Source: Methylobacterium sp. 10 (GTDB taxonomy: Bacteria > Pseudomonadota > Alphaproteobacteria > Rhizobiales > Beijerinckiaceae). From it: DNA of 64,000 nucleotides. The stretch spans positions 3,652,035-3,716,034 of the forward strand of contig NZ_KI912577.1 of NCBI RefSeq assembly GCF_000519085.1, read 5' to 3'. Made by a program: the position numbers and the translations under genes. Of the stretch, positions 45,407-52,147 are shown in pieces. Position 1 is the stretch's first letter. Each line of letters opens with the position of its first letter. The notes below the pieces were generated by a model that was not told where the DNA came from, made no database searches, and saw only the letters and a program-made list of their open reading frames with translations.

Positions 45407-45456
45407 GGCTCCATCCTCTCAAGAGTTGGAGCCTCCGGGAAACCCGGTGCGGTTCA

Positions 45457-45668
45457 CCCTGCCAAGGCAAGCTTTTCCATGGGATCTGGCCACCGCGGGC
45501 CTCGTACTCCTCCAGTGGCAGTTTTAGTTCCGCCTGCTCAGCGTCCTGGACCTGAACGTGAGTCGGACGGGGTTCCTTCGGCGGGCAGGGATCGGGCAGA
45601 GATAGAGCCCCTTGAACGAGGTCGCCATGAGATCGTCTTTTTGGTGAGAGGTGGGGTTTGAGCGCTGC
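45457..45668. other. Sequence beside the IS3 left end, possibly disrupted coding DNA
   Basis: On the minus strand one frame gives AEQAELKLPLEEYEARGGQI running straight into the IS end. An overlapping frame gives MATSFKGLYLCPIPARRR. Either may be a relic of a gene interrupted by the IS; neither is long enough to name. Confidence 0.3.
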
Positions 45669-45857
45669 TCAGCGGCTGCTCTCGCCGGACGGCATATCCG
45701 GCCCATCCTCGCGCGGCGTACCGTCATAGCCCTCCATCCAGGAAGTCCGTTCCTCGGTATCGCGAGGGTAGGGGCATGCATCCTTGGGGTGACCGTGGAT
45801 CCGGGCTTGAGCGCCCTGTTCGATCGGATCGGGACGGGAGTGACGGATATCGGCCAT
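45669..45857 (-). CDS. Rmf/CrpP-fold small protein
   Basis: 62 residues. ARIHGHPKDACPYPRDTEER followed by TSWMEGYDG matches the short ribosome-modulation-factor pattern (G-x2-KD-x-CPY...R..W..GW/Y..G). In E. coli Rmf dimerises 70S ribosomes in stationary phase; the related plasmid protein CrpP has been linked to quinolone resistance. Which role applies here is open. It lies on the tRNA-Ser island. Confidence 0.65.
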   Translation of the reverse strand: MADIRHSRPDPIEQGAQARIHGHPKDACPYPRDTEERTSWMEGYDGTPREDGPDMPSGESSR

Positions 45858-45951
45858 GGGATTGGCTCCGAGGTGCGGCTGTCACCAATTAACCCGAACG
45901 CTTGGCCTATGATCCCGCGGCTAAAGGGTTCAGTCAGATCCTAGCGCTCAC

Positions 45952-46164
45952 TCACTTCGACCGCTTGGTGGGGGGCTTTTCTGCAGCGGCGTCCGCGGCA
46001 TCTCGCTCAAGGCGCTGCGCCTTCAGGCGAACGATTTGATCGTCACGGGCCGTCTCTCGGCCTCTGACCTCTTCCCAGACCTGACCAGCGACGTCAGCGC
46101 GCTCTGCAGCCTTGGCCGCCTTGGTGTCCTTGCGATCCTGATGGCCGCCTTTGTCATCCGTCAC
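45952..46164 (-). CDS. Small charged helical protein, unknown
   Basis: 70 residues, one long Ala/Lys/Glu/Arg-rich helix (TKAAKAAERADVAGQVWEEV, then RLKAQRLERDAADAAAE) with a basic tail. No family recognised. Probably a genuine small island gene given its composition. Confidence 0.5.
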   Translation of the reverse strand: MTDDKGGHQDRKDTKAAKAAERADVAGQVWEEVRGRETARDDQIVRLKAQRLERDAADAAAEKPPTKRSK

Positions 46165-46264
46165 TTGGATTCCTCCGATTGGCGCGGCGCCGCGCCGCGT
46201 GGCTACCGTCTACACCACTGCGCTCGACGAGCAGGCGTAGTAAAAATTGTCTCCGAAAGGTGAG

Positions 46265-47041
46265 TCAAAGCTGCGTTGGGAGAAGCATCAGCTCGTCCGA
46301 CTCCAAATTGACGGGCACCTCAGACATGAGGGCACGCCGTTGGTGCGCCCTTTCACCTGCCTCCGTACTGCATTTCTCCACGTGAATAACGCGGTTGACG
46401 ACCTGAAGGTTCGGCGCTCCCCAGTAGGCCAGGAGGGTAGGCCAGGGGGCATCGCGGTGCTCGCGCCAGACGCGATAGAGCGGCGTGCGGTGATCGACCT
46501 CGGCGGTCTTCAGCAGGCGCTTCACCGAGGCCGCACAGCGATGGCGCTGATGCGCCTTCAAAACCTTCGCCTGATCGCTCGGCGCGACCCAGAACTTCCA
46601 AGCCGTGACGCAGGCCGAATGCCAGCGGGCGTTCCTGTTCGGCGTGCCGGTGCCCCACAGATCCTTGTGCCAGCCGAAGCGGAAGACCGGCTGTCCGCAG
46701 ATGCAGCAATGGCCGGGGCCGCGCGCGTGCGCGGGCTCGCGATAGGGGGACGGCGGCATCCGGAAGGTGGCGGCGAGGCCTGAACCTTTCTCCGAGCCCA
46801 GACGCCACGTCCAGCCCTCCGGCTGGCCCGAGCGTGCGGCCAGTGCCCGCGCCAAGCGATCGGCCCGGAGGACGTGGTTGCGCCAGTAGCTCTCGACTGC
46901 GAGCCGTGGTGTGGGCGGCATCAGCGGACGGGATAGCGCGTGCTGCAGGACAGGCGCGGGGAAGACGGCCGGGAGCGCCCGTTCAAGCCGGGCGCGGGAG
47001 CGTGCATTGCGCTCCGCACGCCACTCCGATGCCGCGGTCAC
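46265..47041 (-). CDS. HNH-endonuclease-like protein
   Basis: 258 residues from GTG 47041, which overlaps the stop of the 47256 gene as GTGA. A zinc-knuckle-like pair HCCICGQPVFRFGWHKDLWG near residue 110 and RWHSACVTAWKFW near 140 precede KTAEVDHRTPLYRVWREH near 185, where D-H is the HNH nucleophile site. LQVVNRVIHVEKCSTEAGER near 218 has the last His. In ordinary HNH proteins the final block reads 'NLQ.LC..CH..KT'; the cysteines here are shifted or lost, so activity is uncertain. It may be a nuclease of the island. Confidence 0.65.
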   Translation of the reverse strand: MTAASEWRAERNARSRARLERALPAVFPAPVLQHALSRPLMPPTPRLAVESYWRNHVLRADRLARALAARSGQPEGWTWRLGSEKGSGLAATFRMPPSPYREPAHARGPGHCCICGQPVFRFGWHKDLWGTGTPNRNARWHSACVTAWKFWVAPSDQAKVLKAHQRHRCAASVKRLLKTAEVDHRTPLYRVWREHRDAPWPTLLAYWGAPNLQVVNRVIHVEKCSTEAGERAHQRRALMSEVPVNLESDELMLLPTQL

Positions 47042-47256
47042 GCCGGGTCAAGGACGCGATCGCGGGAGACCGCAGGCGTCAGCGCTGGGGCCGGTACGCC
47101 GGCGATCGCATCAGCGAGTTGATTCAAGCGTAGCGCGAGGTCGCTCACCTCGTTCAAGGCGATGGCTTTGTCGCCGCTCTTCACGGCCCGGGTGATATCG
47201 CTGATCTGCATCTTCGCCATACGCGACAGTTCGGCGGAAAGCTGGTCCCTGGTCAT
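47038..47256 (-). CDS. Small helical protein coupled to the HNH gene
   Basis: 72 residues, soluble and helical (TRDQLSAELSRMAKMQISDI, then ALNEVSDLALRLNQLADAIA). Its TGA overlaps the GTG start of the HNH-like gene, so the two are cotranslated. A partner or inhibitor role for the nuclease-like protein is conceivable; no family recognised. Confidence 0.55.
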   Translation of the reverse strand: MTRDQLSAELSRMAKMQISDITRAVKSGDKAIALNEVSDLALRLNQLADAIAGVPAPALTPAVSRDRVLDPA

Positions 47257-47368
47257 CGGTATCCGTCTCGGTTCGGCGGTTTCGTGCCTAACGAGGCCTA
47301 AAGCCGGAGGGTTACCGAGCGGTTTCAGCCGGCGAACTGAAGGCGTGCAGGCGCCCCATCCGCTGCCT

Positions 47369-47617
47369 TCACTGCCGAGGTGCGGGCGTGGGGGTCTGCT
47401 GCGTCGGCGCTTGCTGATTAGGGTTCTGAGGCGCAGGGGCTGGCTGCTGAGGAGCCGTGCCGGGGGCGGCCTGATCGTCCGATAGCGTCTGGTTCGCCTT
47501 GGTCTGCAGCTGATCCGCCGTCTGCTGGTTGATGAGCCCGTAGGACACGGCAGCGGCGAGAGCGACGGCGATGACAGCGCCGATGATCGTCTTCGTGAGC
47601 TTGCTCTGCATGGACAT
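47369..47617 (-). CDS. Small membrane-anchored or exported Pro/Gln-rich protein
   Basis: 82 residues. The N-terminus KLTKTIIGAVIAVALAAAVS is a signal anchor, and the rest is a flexible tail of Q, P, A and T (GTAPQQPAPAPQNPNQQAPT). No domain is recognisable. Short anchored linkers of this kind are often poorly conserved. Confidence 0.55.
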   Translation of the reverse strand: MSMQSKLTKTIIGAVIAVALAAAVSYGLINQQTADQLQTKANQTLSDDQAAPGTAPQQPAPAPQNPNQQAPTQQTPTPAPRQ

Positions 47618-47726
47618 GCCTCCTGCGGTCTCCTCACTCGAGGCGGCCTCGAAAGAGCAAAGGTGGTGGCTCTCAGCCTGGTTCCACTCCGGTCTTTCGT
47701 CCCCTCGAACGGGCGGAGCAGCTACG

Positions 47727-47975
47727 TTAAGCGCCTGGCGCCTGCTTCCTCAGTCTCACCCCCGGCCCCTCACCGTTCTGCTCGATGAAGATGACGCCAG
47801 CGGCTTCGAGGGCGGAGAGGATCTTGTCCCGTGTGTCAGCGTAGCCGCCTAGATCGCCTTCACCGGTTTCAAGCCGGGCCACGGTAGGCTTCGAGACGCC
47901 TGAACGCTCAGCTAGATCGCCCTGCGACCAGCCCAGGAGCGCGCGGGCTGCTTTGACCTGTCTGATCGATGCCAT
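47727..47975 (-). CDS. XRE-family HTH regulator
   Basis: 82 residues, one lambda-repressor-like HTH: KAARALLGWSQGDLAERSGV then SKPTVARLETGEGDLGG. The C-terminal AAGVIFIEQNGEGPGVRLRK is the ending common in small XRE regulators of alphaproteobacteria. A perfect 8-bp inverted repeat lies 41 bases upstream of its start, suggesting autoregulation. It probably controls island genes. Confidence 0.87.
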   Translation of the reverse strand: MASIRQVKAARALLGWSQGDLAERSGVSKPTVARLETGEGDLGGYADTRDKILSALEAAGVIFIEQNGEGPGVRLRKQAPGA

Positions 47976-47979
47976 GCCA

Positions 47980-48038
47980 ACCTGATATTTTTGATATTGA
48001 CTTCAGACCGATCTGACCTGATATCTAAATTATCAGGT
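47980..48038 (-). promoter_or_regulatory. Putative operator of the XRE regulator
   Basis: ACCTGATA-TCTAAAT-TATCAGGT at 48016-48038 is a perfect 8-bp inverted repeat with a 7-bp centre. A further CCTGATA half site occurs at 47981. The AT-rich stretch would overlap the promoter. The rest of the 47976-48327 gap holds no supported gene. Confidence 0.6.
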
Positions 48039-48327
48039 TCGGAGCTGAAGAGCAACGCAGCCAAGGCCTGACGCCTGCGCGAAGGCGCAGATCCAAACAC
48101 ATCCTGACACCTTCAGCCCCGGAGCAACCCGGTTCTGGCAATGCCCCCGCTCGCCCCTTTAAATCTGAAACGCCGACCGACCGACGGCCTGTACGCTCGC
48201 CAGGCGCCGATCCTCGAGCCCGACGAGCATGGCCCGTCATTCGCGCTGACCGGCCCGACACGTACCACGTCCGGGCACCTCGCTTCCTCGACATGGCGGG
48301 CGACCTTGTCTCGGCCGTGATCTGGAG

Positions 48328-48591
48328 ATGGCCATAAGCTTTGCGCGGACAACCACTCCCGCAGGCATGCTAGCGCAGCTCGCTGTAGCTGCTTCGGCTG
48401 TCGACGCGGCGTCCAATGGTTCGAACCACGCGGTCTGCTCGGCAGCCGGCGAACAAGCAGAACGATGCCTGTTCTCGATCGCGGCGGCCCTCTGCACGAT
48501 GTTTGACCTGGACCGCGTACGCTTTGGAGCCAGTCGCTATCTCTCAGAGAATTGCGACAAGCTCGCCATCCTCACACCTGAGGTGGCCTGA
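48328..48591 (+). CDS. Small hypothetical protein
   Basis: 87 residues with GGAG just before ATG 48328. Mostly helical, with four cysteines spread over the chain (NHAVCSAAGEQAERCLFSIA, AALCTMFDL, SENCDKL). No family recognised. It ends one base before the next gene, so the two form an operon. Confidence 0.5.
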   Translation: MAISFARTTTPAGMLAQLAVAASAVDAASNGSNHAVCSAAGEQAERCLFSIAAALCTMFDLDRVRFGASRYLSENCDKLAILTPEVA

Positions 48592-48592
48592 C

Positions 48593-48844
48593 ATGACCAA
48601 CGTCGTTCGCTTCCCGGCCTCTCGCCGGATCCAGGCCACCACCATCCCACGGGAGGAGTTCGAGCGCCTGGCCGAGCTCGCCCTCGATATCGTCGACCGC
48701 ATCGTGGCGCTTCTCGATGAGGCTGACGGTGATCCCGAGCTCGAACCCGATGCGGATGGAGAGCCGTCGCTGGCGGCTCCTATCGGCGGCCCGTGCCAGT
48801 TCGTTTGGGCGCGGGGTGGCGATCGCGACCTTGAGCTACCGTGA
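48593..48844 (+). CDS. Small acidic hypothetical protein
   Basis: 83 residues from ATG 48593. It starts MTNVVRFPASRRIQATTIPR, a 'NVxxFP' opening frequent in small phage/island proteins of Rhizobiales, followed by an acidic helix (FERLAELALDIVDRIVALLD). Function unknown. Confidence 0.55.
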   Translation: MTNVVRFPASRRIQATTIPREEFERLAELALDIVDRIVALLDEADGDPELEPDADGEPSLAAPIGGPCQFVWARGGDRDLELP

Positions 48845-48858
48845 CGAGACCGCTCGGT

Positions 48859-49032
48859 TCAATCGTCCCGCGATCGAAGGCCGAGAAGCAGCACCGTCAC
48901 CACGACCGATCCGGCGATGATCAGAGACAGAACGATCTGATCCGTCGGATCGCTGGCAAAGGCGCGGGCGACCGCCGGTCCGACCAGGGCGCATCCAGCA
49001 CCCGCGAGGACCGCAACCGTTCGTGACGTCAT
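48859..49032 (-). CDS. Small two-helix membrane protein
   Basis: 57 residues from ATG 49032 with GAGGTGA upstream. Two hydrophobic helices (VAVLAGAGCALVGPAVA and IVLSLIIAGSVVVTVLLLGL) joined by a short polar loop. It resembles many small island membrane proteins without assigned function. It converges on the 48593 gene. Confidence 0.5.
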   Translation of the reverse strand: MTSRTVAVLAGAGCALVGPAVARAFASDPTDQIVLSLIIAGSVVVTVLLLGLRSRDD

Positions 49033-49136
49033 CAGGTCACCTCGTCTGAGCCAATCGGGGCTCATGAAGAGGCAACGGGTGGATGGATCGCTGGTGCGCT
49101 TGAGGTGACTTCGTGCCTCACGCCGGGGCAGGGCGG

Positions 49137-49159
49137 TTGCTACCGCTTTTGCTACCCAA
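49137..49159. repeat. Putative integrase arm-type site, right
   Basis: TTGCTACC-GCTT-TTGCTACCC-AA, the counterpart of 44691-44712 with one extra base in the spacer. Confidence 0.5.
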
Positions 49160-49277
49160 CTCATGGATACGGGCAGGGATAGAGAACGATGGGTGAACGC
49201 TGCGAACTCGAAATACCGAGCCCAAACAACACTTTAGCTGATCGCATGGGATCGAACGGGATGGCCGGGAGCGAAGC

Positions 49278-49314
49278 TCAAGACCGCTGCCTTAAACCAC
49301 TCGGCCACCCTTCC
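49278..49314. repeat. Attachment-site repeat, right copy (tRNA-Ser fragment)
   Basis: Identical to the first 37 nt of tRNA-Ser(UGA) on the minus strand. It lacks the 3' half, so it does not encode a tRNA. It marks the right boundary of the island. Confidence 0.85.
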
Positions 49315-49410
49315 GAACCGTTGCGAAGGCTGGAGCATTTGCCTTCGCTCGTGGGCATGGGTCGTCGTTGACGAGAGGTGCGCGCGGGGGAGGGTCGGTC
49401 TACGCATGAG

Positions 49411-49440
49411 GAAACGGCCGGGGTTTCCCCCGGCCGCTCA
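49411..49440 (-). terminator. Terminator-like hairpin after flagellin
   Basis: On the minus strand CGGCCGGGG and CCCCGGCCG pair perfectly around GAAA, beginning 26 bases after the flagellin stop, followed by TTTCCTC. The GNRA-type loop makes it very stable. Confidence 0.7.
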
Positions 49441-49461
49441 TTGTCATGACGGCTGACCCGC

Positions 49462-51159
49462 TTAGCGGAGGAGCTGCAGGATGCCCTGCTGCGCCGTGTT
49501 GGCCAGCGAGAGGGCCGAGATGCCGATCGACTGGCGGGTCGACAGGGCCTGGGAGTTGGCGGCTTCCTCGTTGAGGTCCGCGTTCGTCAGGTTGGCCGAG
49601 CCGGTGTCGAGGATGTTGATCAGGTTCTTCGAGAAGTCCTGACGGTTCTGCACCACCGAGAGGTTGGAGCCGAAGGTCGAGGACTGGGCGCGAAGCTGGC
49701 TGGTGGCCGCCGTGATGGCCGTCAGAGCCTTGTTGATCTCGTCGTCGGACTGGAACCCGCCGGTGATCGAGGTCAGGCCAAGGCCATCCGAATCGAGCTT
49801 GGCGCCTTCGATGTTCAGGTTCGACGAACCCGTCTCGTTGAAGGTGACCTTCAAGGAGTTTTCCTTGGCATCGGAGCCCGAGCGGTACAGCAGGTTGATG
49901 CCGTTGTAGCTCGAATCCTTCGCCTGTTGGGTGATCTGGTCGAGCAGGGTGTTGAACTGCTTGGCGAGCGAGGTGCGGGTGGCGTTGGTTCCGCTGGCAG
50001 AACCGGCACCGCTCGCCACAACCGGCTTTGCAGTGGCACCCGCACCAAAACCGATATCCGTATCGGTCGCAGCGGAAGAGGCGTCGATCGTGATCTTTTG
50101 ATCTGACCCCGTCGCCGTCGAGGTAAAGGTCACCTTACCCGTCGTATCATCACCAACAGCCGTGACCTTACCCTTGAAACCGGTATCGGCATTCAGCTGC
50201 TTGTTGATCGCGGTGGCAAGGTCCGTAGCTTTCGCGTCCGTCAGAGCGCCGAGGGTTGCATCCGCAGCAGTGTTCAGCTCGATCTTTTTGGCCGGGCCAT
50301 CGCCGAGCTTGATGGTGAACGACGCATCGGCTGCGCCAGTGAAGTCAGGGCCGGTACCACCGGTGGCCAGACCAGCAACGGCTGCACCTTCTGCAGCTGC
50401 AGCTGTCGCGCCGTTCTTAGCATCGGCGCCTTTCGCTGTCAGAGCTGTCGTCGCAGTACCAAAACCGAGGTCGACTTCGTTGTTGGCTGCATTGGTGACC
50501 GTTGCCGTTGCGTCCTTACCGGTCGCAGTCGACGTGAAAACAATCCGACCATCGGTCGTCTTCGAAGCGGAGACCGCCGCCGGGTTCGAGGTATCGTTGG
50601 CAAGCTGGTTGTTGATTGCCTTGACTACGTCGTCCGCAGTGGCCTTGCCGACATTGCTCGTCACGCCGCTAAGGGTGGACGCATCGAGAGTGATGGTGGT
50701 GGTGTTGGTGCCATCGTTCACCGTGAACACAGCATTGCGGCTAGCTGAAAAGTCCTGCGTGCCGTCGGTGGCGGCCGTGGTGGTACCCTGGAAAGACGTA
50801 CCTGCCGAGAGGATCGCGGACGTTGCCGGTGTGCCGCTCGTTACGGCGCTCTTGTCGGCCAGCGCCTGGTTGGCGGTGGACTTGGCCGAGTCGACCAGCT
50901 TCTGGATCGAGGTGATGCCCTGGTTGGCGGCCTGGATCGTCTGAACGCCGTTCGAGATACCGTTGAGGAGCGAGCCGAGATCGCCCGAGCGGCCGGACAG
51001 CGACTGCGAGGTGAAGAAGCTGGTCGGATCGTCGAGGGCCGAGTTGACCTTCTTGCCGGTCGACAGACGGTTCTGGGTCTGGGTCAGGAGATCGGCCGTG
51101 CCCTGCAGCGAGAGCAGGTTCTGGCGGGTTGCAGCAGTAAGGGTGATGCCTGAAGACAT
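49462..51159 (-). CDS. Flagellin with duplicated variable domain
   Basis: 565 residues from ATG 51159. The N-terminal D0/D1 helix (LTAATRQNLLSLQGTADLLT and QNRLSTGKKVNSALDDPTSF) and the C-terminal helix (DLNEEAANSQALSTRQSIGI, then SALSLANTAQQGILQLLR) are conserved. Between them lie two similar modules of about 115 residues, near 140-260 and 275-395. Each has a beta-rich start, a 'DLATAINKQLN / DVVKAINNQLA' helix, a 'GK/RIVFTSTATG' strand and an 'IGFG/LGFG' ending. They resemble the Flagellin_IN unit. Flagellin polymerises into the filament after type III export. The neighbour flbT regulates flagellin mRNA in related bacteria. Confidence 0.94.
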   Translation of the reverse strand: MSSGITLTAATRQNLLSLQGTADLLTQTQNRLSTGKKVNSALDDPTSFFTSQSLSGRSGDLGSLLNGISNGVQTIQAANQGITSIQKLVDSAKSTANQALADKSAVTSGTPATSAILSAGTSFQGTTTAATDGTQDFSASRNAVFTVNDGTNTTTITLDASTLSGVTSNVGKATADDVVKAINNQLANDTSNPAAVSASKTTDGRIVFTSTATGKDATATVTNAANNEVDLGFGTATTALTAKGADAKNGATAAAAEGAAVAGLATGGTGPDFTGAADASFTIKLGDGPAKKIELNTAADATLGALTDAKATDLATAINKQLNADTGFKGKVTAVGDDTTGKVTFTSTATGSDQKITIDASSAATDTDIGFGAGATAKPVVASGAGSASGTNATRTSLAKQFNTLLDQITQQAKDSSYNGINLLYRSGSDAKENSLKVTFNETGSSNLNIEGAKLDSDGLGLTSITGGFQSDDEINKALTAITAATSQLRAQSSTFGSNLSVVQNRQDFSKNLINILDTGSANLTNADLNEEAANSQALSTRQSIGISALSLANTAQQGILQLLR

Positions 51160-51185
51160 GAGGTTCGATCCATTCTGATCTGAAA

Positions 51186-51203
51186 GCACCCTTTTTTGGG
51201 TGC
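51186..51203 (-). promoter_or_regulatory. Hairpin in the flagellin mRNA leader
   Basis: GCACCC-AAAAAA-GGGTGC on the minus strand, ending 26 bases upstream of the flagellin ATG. It would lie in the 5' untranslated region, the part of flagellin mRNA that FlbT is known to act on in Caulobacter. Its involvement here is inference. Confidence 0.5.
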
Positions 51204-51400
51204 GACGTCACAGAACCACGAGGACGTTGCGAACGTCTTAAGACGAACGGTCAACGAACCCTGTGGGAGATCCGACGTATTCTCCGTATCTTCGCGGCCT
51301 CCGAGGGAGATGCCGGATTCCGCAAGCAACTCTCGCCTTGGCAGTGACGTGTTGTTAACCGTCCGGATCGATGATCCCTCCCGAGCCCAAAGGACCGGTC

Positions 51401-51814
51401 ATGCCCCTGAAGATCGAACTCAAGCCGTTCGAGCGGCTGCTGATCGGCGGGGCCGCGATCCGCAACGGGTCCCGGCGCTCGAGTTTCGTCATCGAGACGA
51501 TGACGAAGTTCCTGCGCGAATCCGACATCATCACGGAGAGCGAGGCCGATACGGCCTGCAAGCGCCTCTACCTGACCCTCACGGTGCTCTATCTCTCCGA
51601 CGACGTCTCGGAGATCGAGAACCTGTTCGTGGCCCAGGCGAGCGAATTGCTCGAGGCGGTACCGAGCACCGCGCCCTATGTCCGGGACATCAACGCCTCC
51701 GTCGCGGCGCGGGACTTCTACCGGGCGATGAAGCGGGGCAAGGATCTCATCCAGTACGAGGCCTCCCTGGCCGACCGCTTGGCCAAGGCGCCCGATTCGG
51801 GAAGCGCCGACTGA
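51401..51814 (+). CDS. flbT: FlbT, post-transcriptional regulator of flagellin
   Basis: 137 residues from ATG 51401 (AAGGA upstream; ATG 51371 is a longer alternative). The start PLKIELKPFERLLIGGAAIR, then FLRESDIITESEADTACKRL and LYLTLTVLYLSDD, is characteristic of FlbT. FlbT binds the leader of flagellin mRNA and controls its decay so that flagellin is made only after hook completion. It is divergent from flagellin with 241 bases between. Confidence 0.94.
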   Translation: MPLKIELKPFERLLIGGAAIRNGSRRSSFVIETMTKFLRESDIITESEADTACKRLYLTLTVLYLSDDVSEIENLFVAQASELLEAVPSTAPYVRDINASVAARDFYRAMKRGKDLIQYEASLADRLAKAPDSGSAD

Positions 51815-51897
51815 CCGTCCGGACGGCCGCGGAGCGGGCAGGGGGCCGGCTTTTGCTGACCCGATGCGGCGGACTCTCGCGGAGCCCGGCTCCGGGC

Positions 51898-52147
51898 AGG
51901 CTATTGGATTCCCGCATCTGCTTTTGCAGACAGAGCGCGTCCCTTTCCCCCCTTGTGGCTACGCGATGCTCACACATCTCGCGGGCAGCACGGGCTCCCT
52001 CTCCTGGAAGGAGAGGGAGCCCGTCGCGCCTCATATCGATGCCTTCGGCTCGATAAAACAGCCGTCGAGGAGATGTGCGAATCCAGTAGCCCTTGTGGGG
52101 AGGAAGGGCAGGGCCGCTCATCCCGCGACATGCGTGACTATCGTAGC
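51898..52147. repeat. Dispersed inverted-repeat array, copy 2
   Basis: Four variants of one roughly 26-bp unit: direct at 51899 (GCTATTGGATTCCCGCATCT) and 51958-51985 (GCTACGCGATGCTCACACAT then CTCGCGGG), inverted at 52066-52090 (GAGATGTGCGAATCCAGTAG then C) and 52122-52147 (CCCGCGACATGCGTGACTAT then CGTAGC). Between the pairs is a strong hairpin GGCTCCCTCTCC...GGAGAGGGAGCC near 51990-52020. The array ends exactly at the opgH stop codon. Related to 12338-12470. Confidence 0.75.

Larger units (their letters stand above)
44784..45456 (-). mobile_element. IS3-family insertion sequence, truncated at its right end
   Basis: The left terminal inverted repeat starts at 45456 (inward TGAACCGCACCGGGTTTCCC). 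orfA (45116-45406) is intact. orfB is broken and lost after the MGL motif near 44785; no right inverted repeat remains. The element is joined there to a foreign 60-bp segment, so a deletion removed the catalytic DDE core together with flanking island DNA. Same IS group as the 251-bp relic at 40810. Confidence 0.8.
44598..49314. mobile_element. Small genomic island at tRNA-Ser
   Basis: The 4.7-kb segment is bounded by an identical 37-bp direct repeat of the tRNA 5' half. Sequence similarity continues for about 20 bases past both copies, as expected when an element brings its own tRNA upstream region. Near each end lies a TTGCTACC...TTGCTACCCAA motif. The content is small unknown genes, an HNH protein, an XRE regulator, a truncated IS3 and what may be the tail of an integrase. 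It is probably a degenerate integrative element that can no longer excise itself. Confidence 0.75.

Noticed and set aside
45524..45781. 85-codon minus-strand frame near the IS3 end
   Set aside because: Overlaps the better supported Rmf-like gene and changes character midway; kept only as possible relic.
48025..48294. 89-codon minus-strand frame upstream of the XRE gene
   Set aside because: Arginine/serine-rich, no ribosome site, and covers the operator region.
51898..52147. CRISPR-like appearance of repeated short units
   Set aside because: Units are few, diverged and in both orientations, with no uniform spacers and no cas genes.
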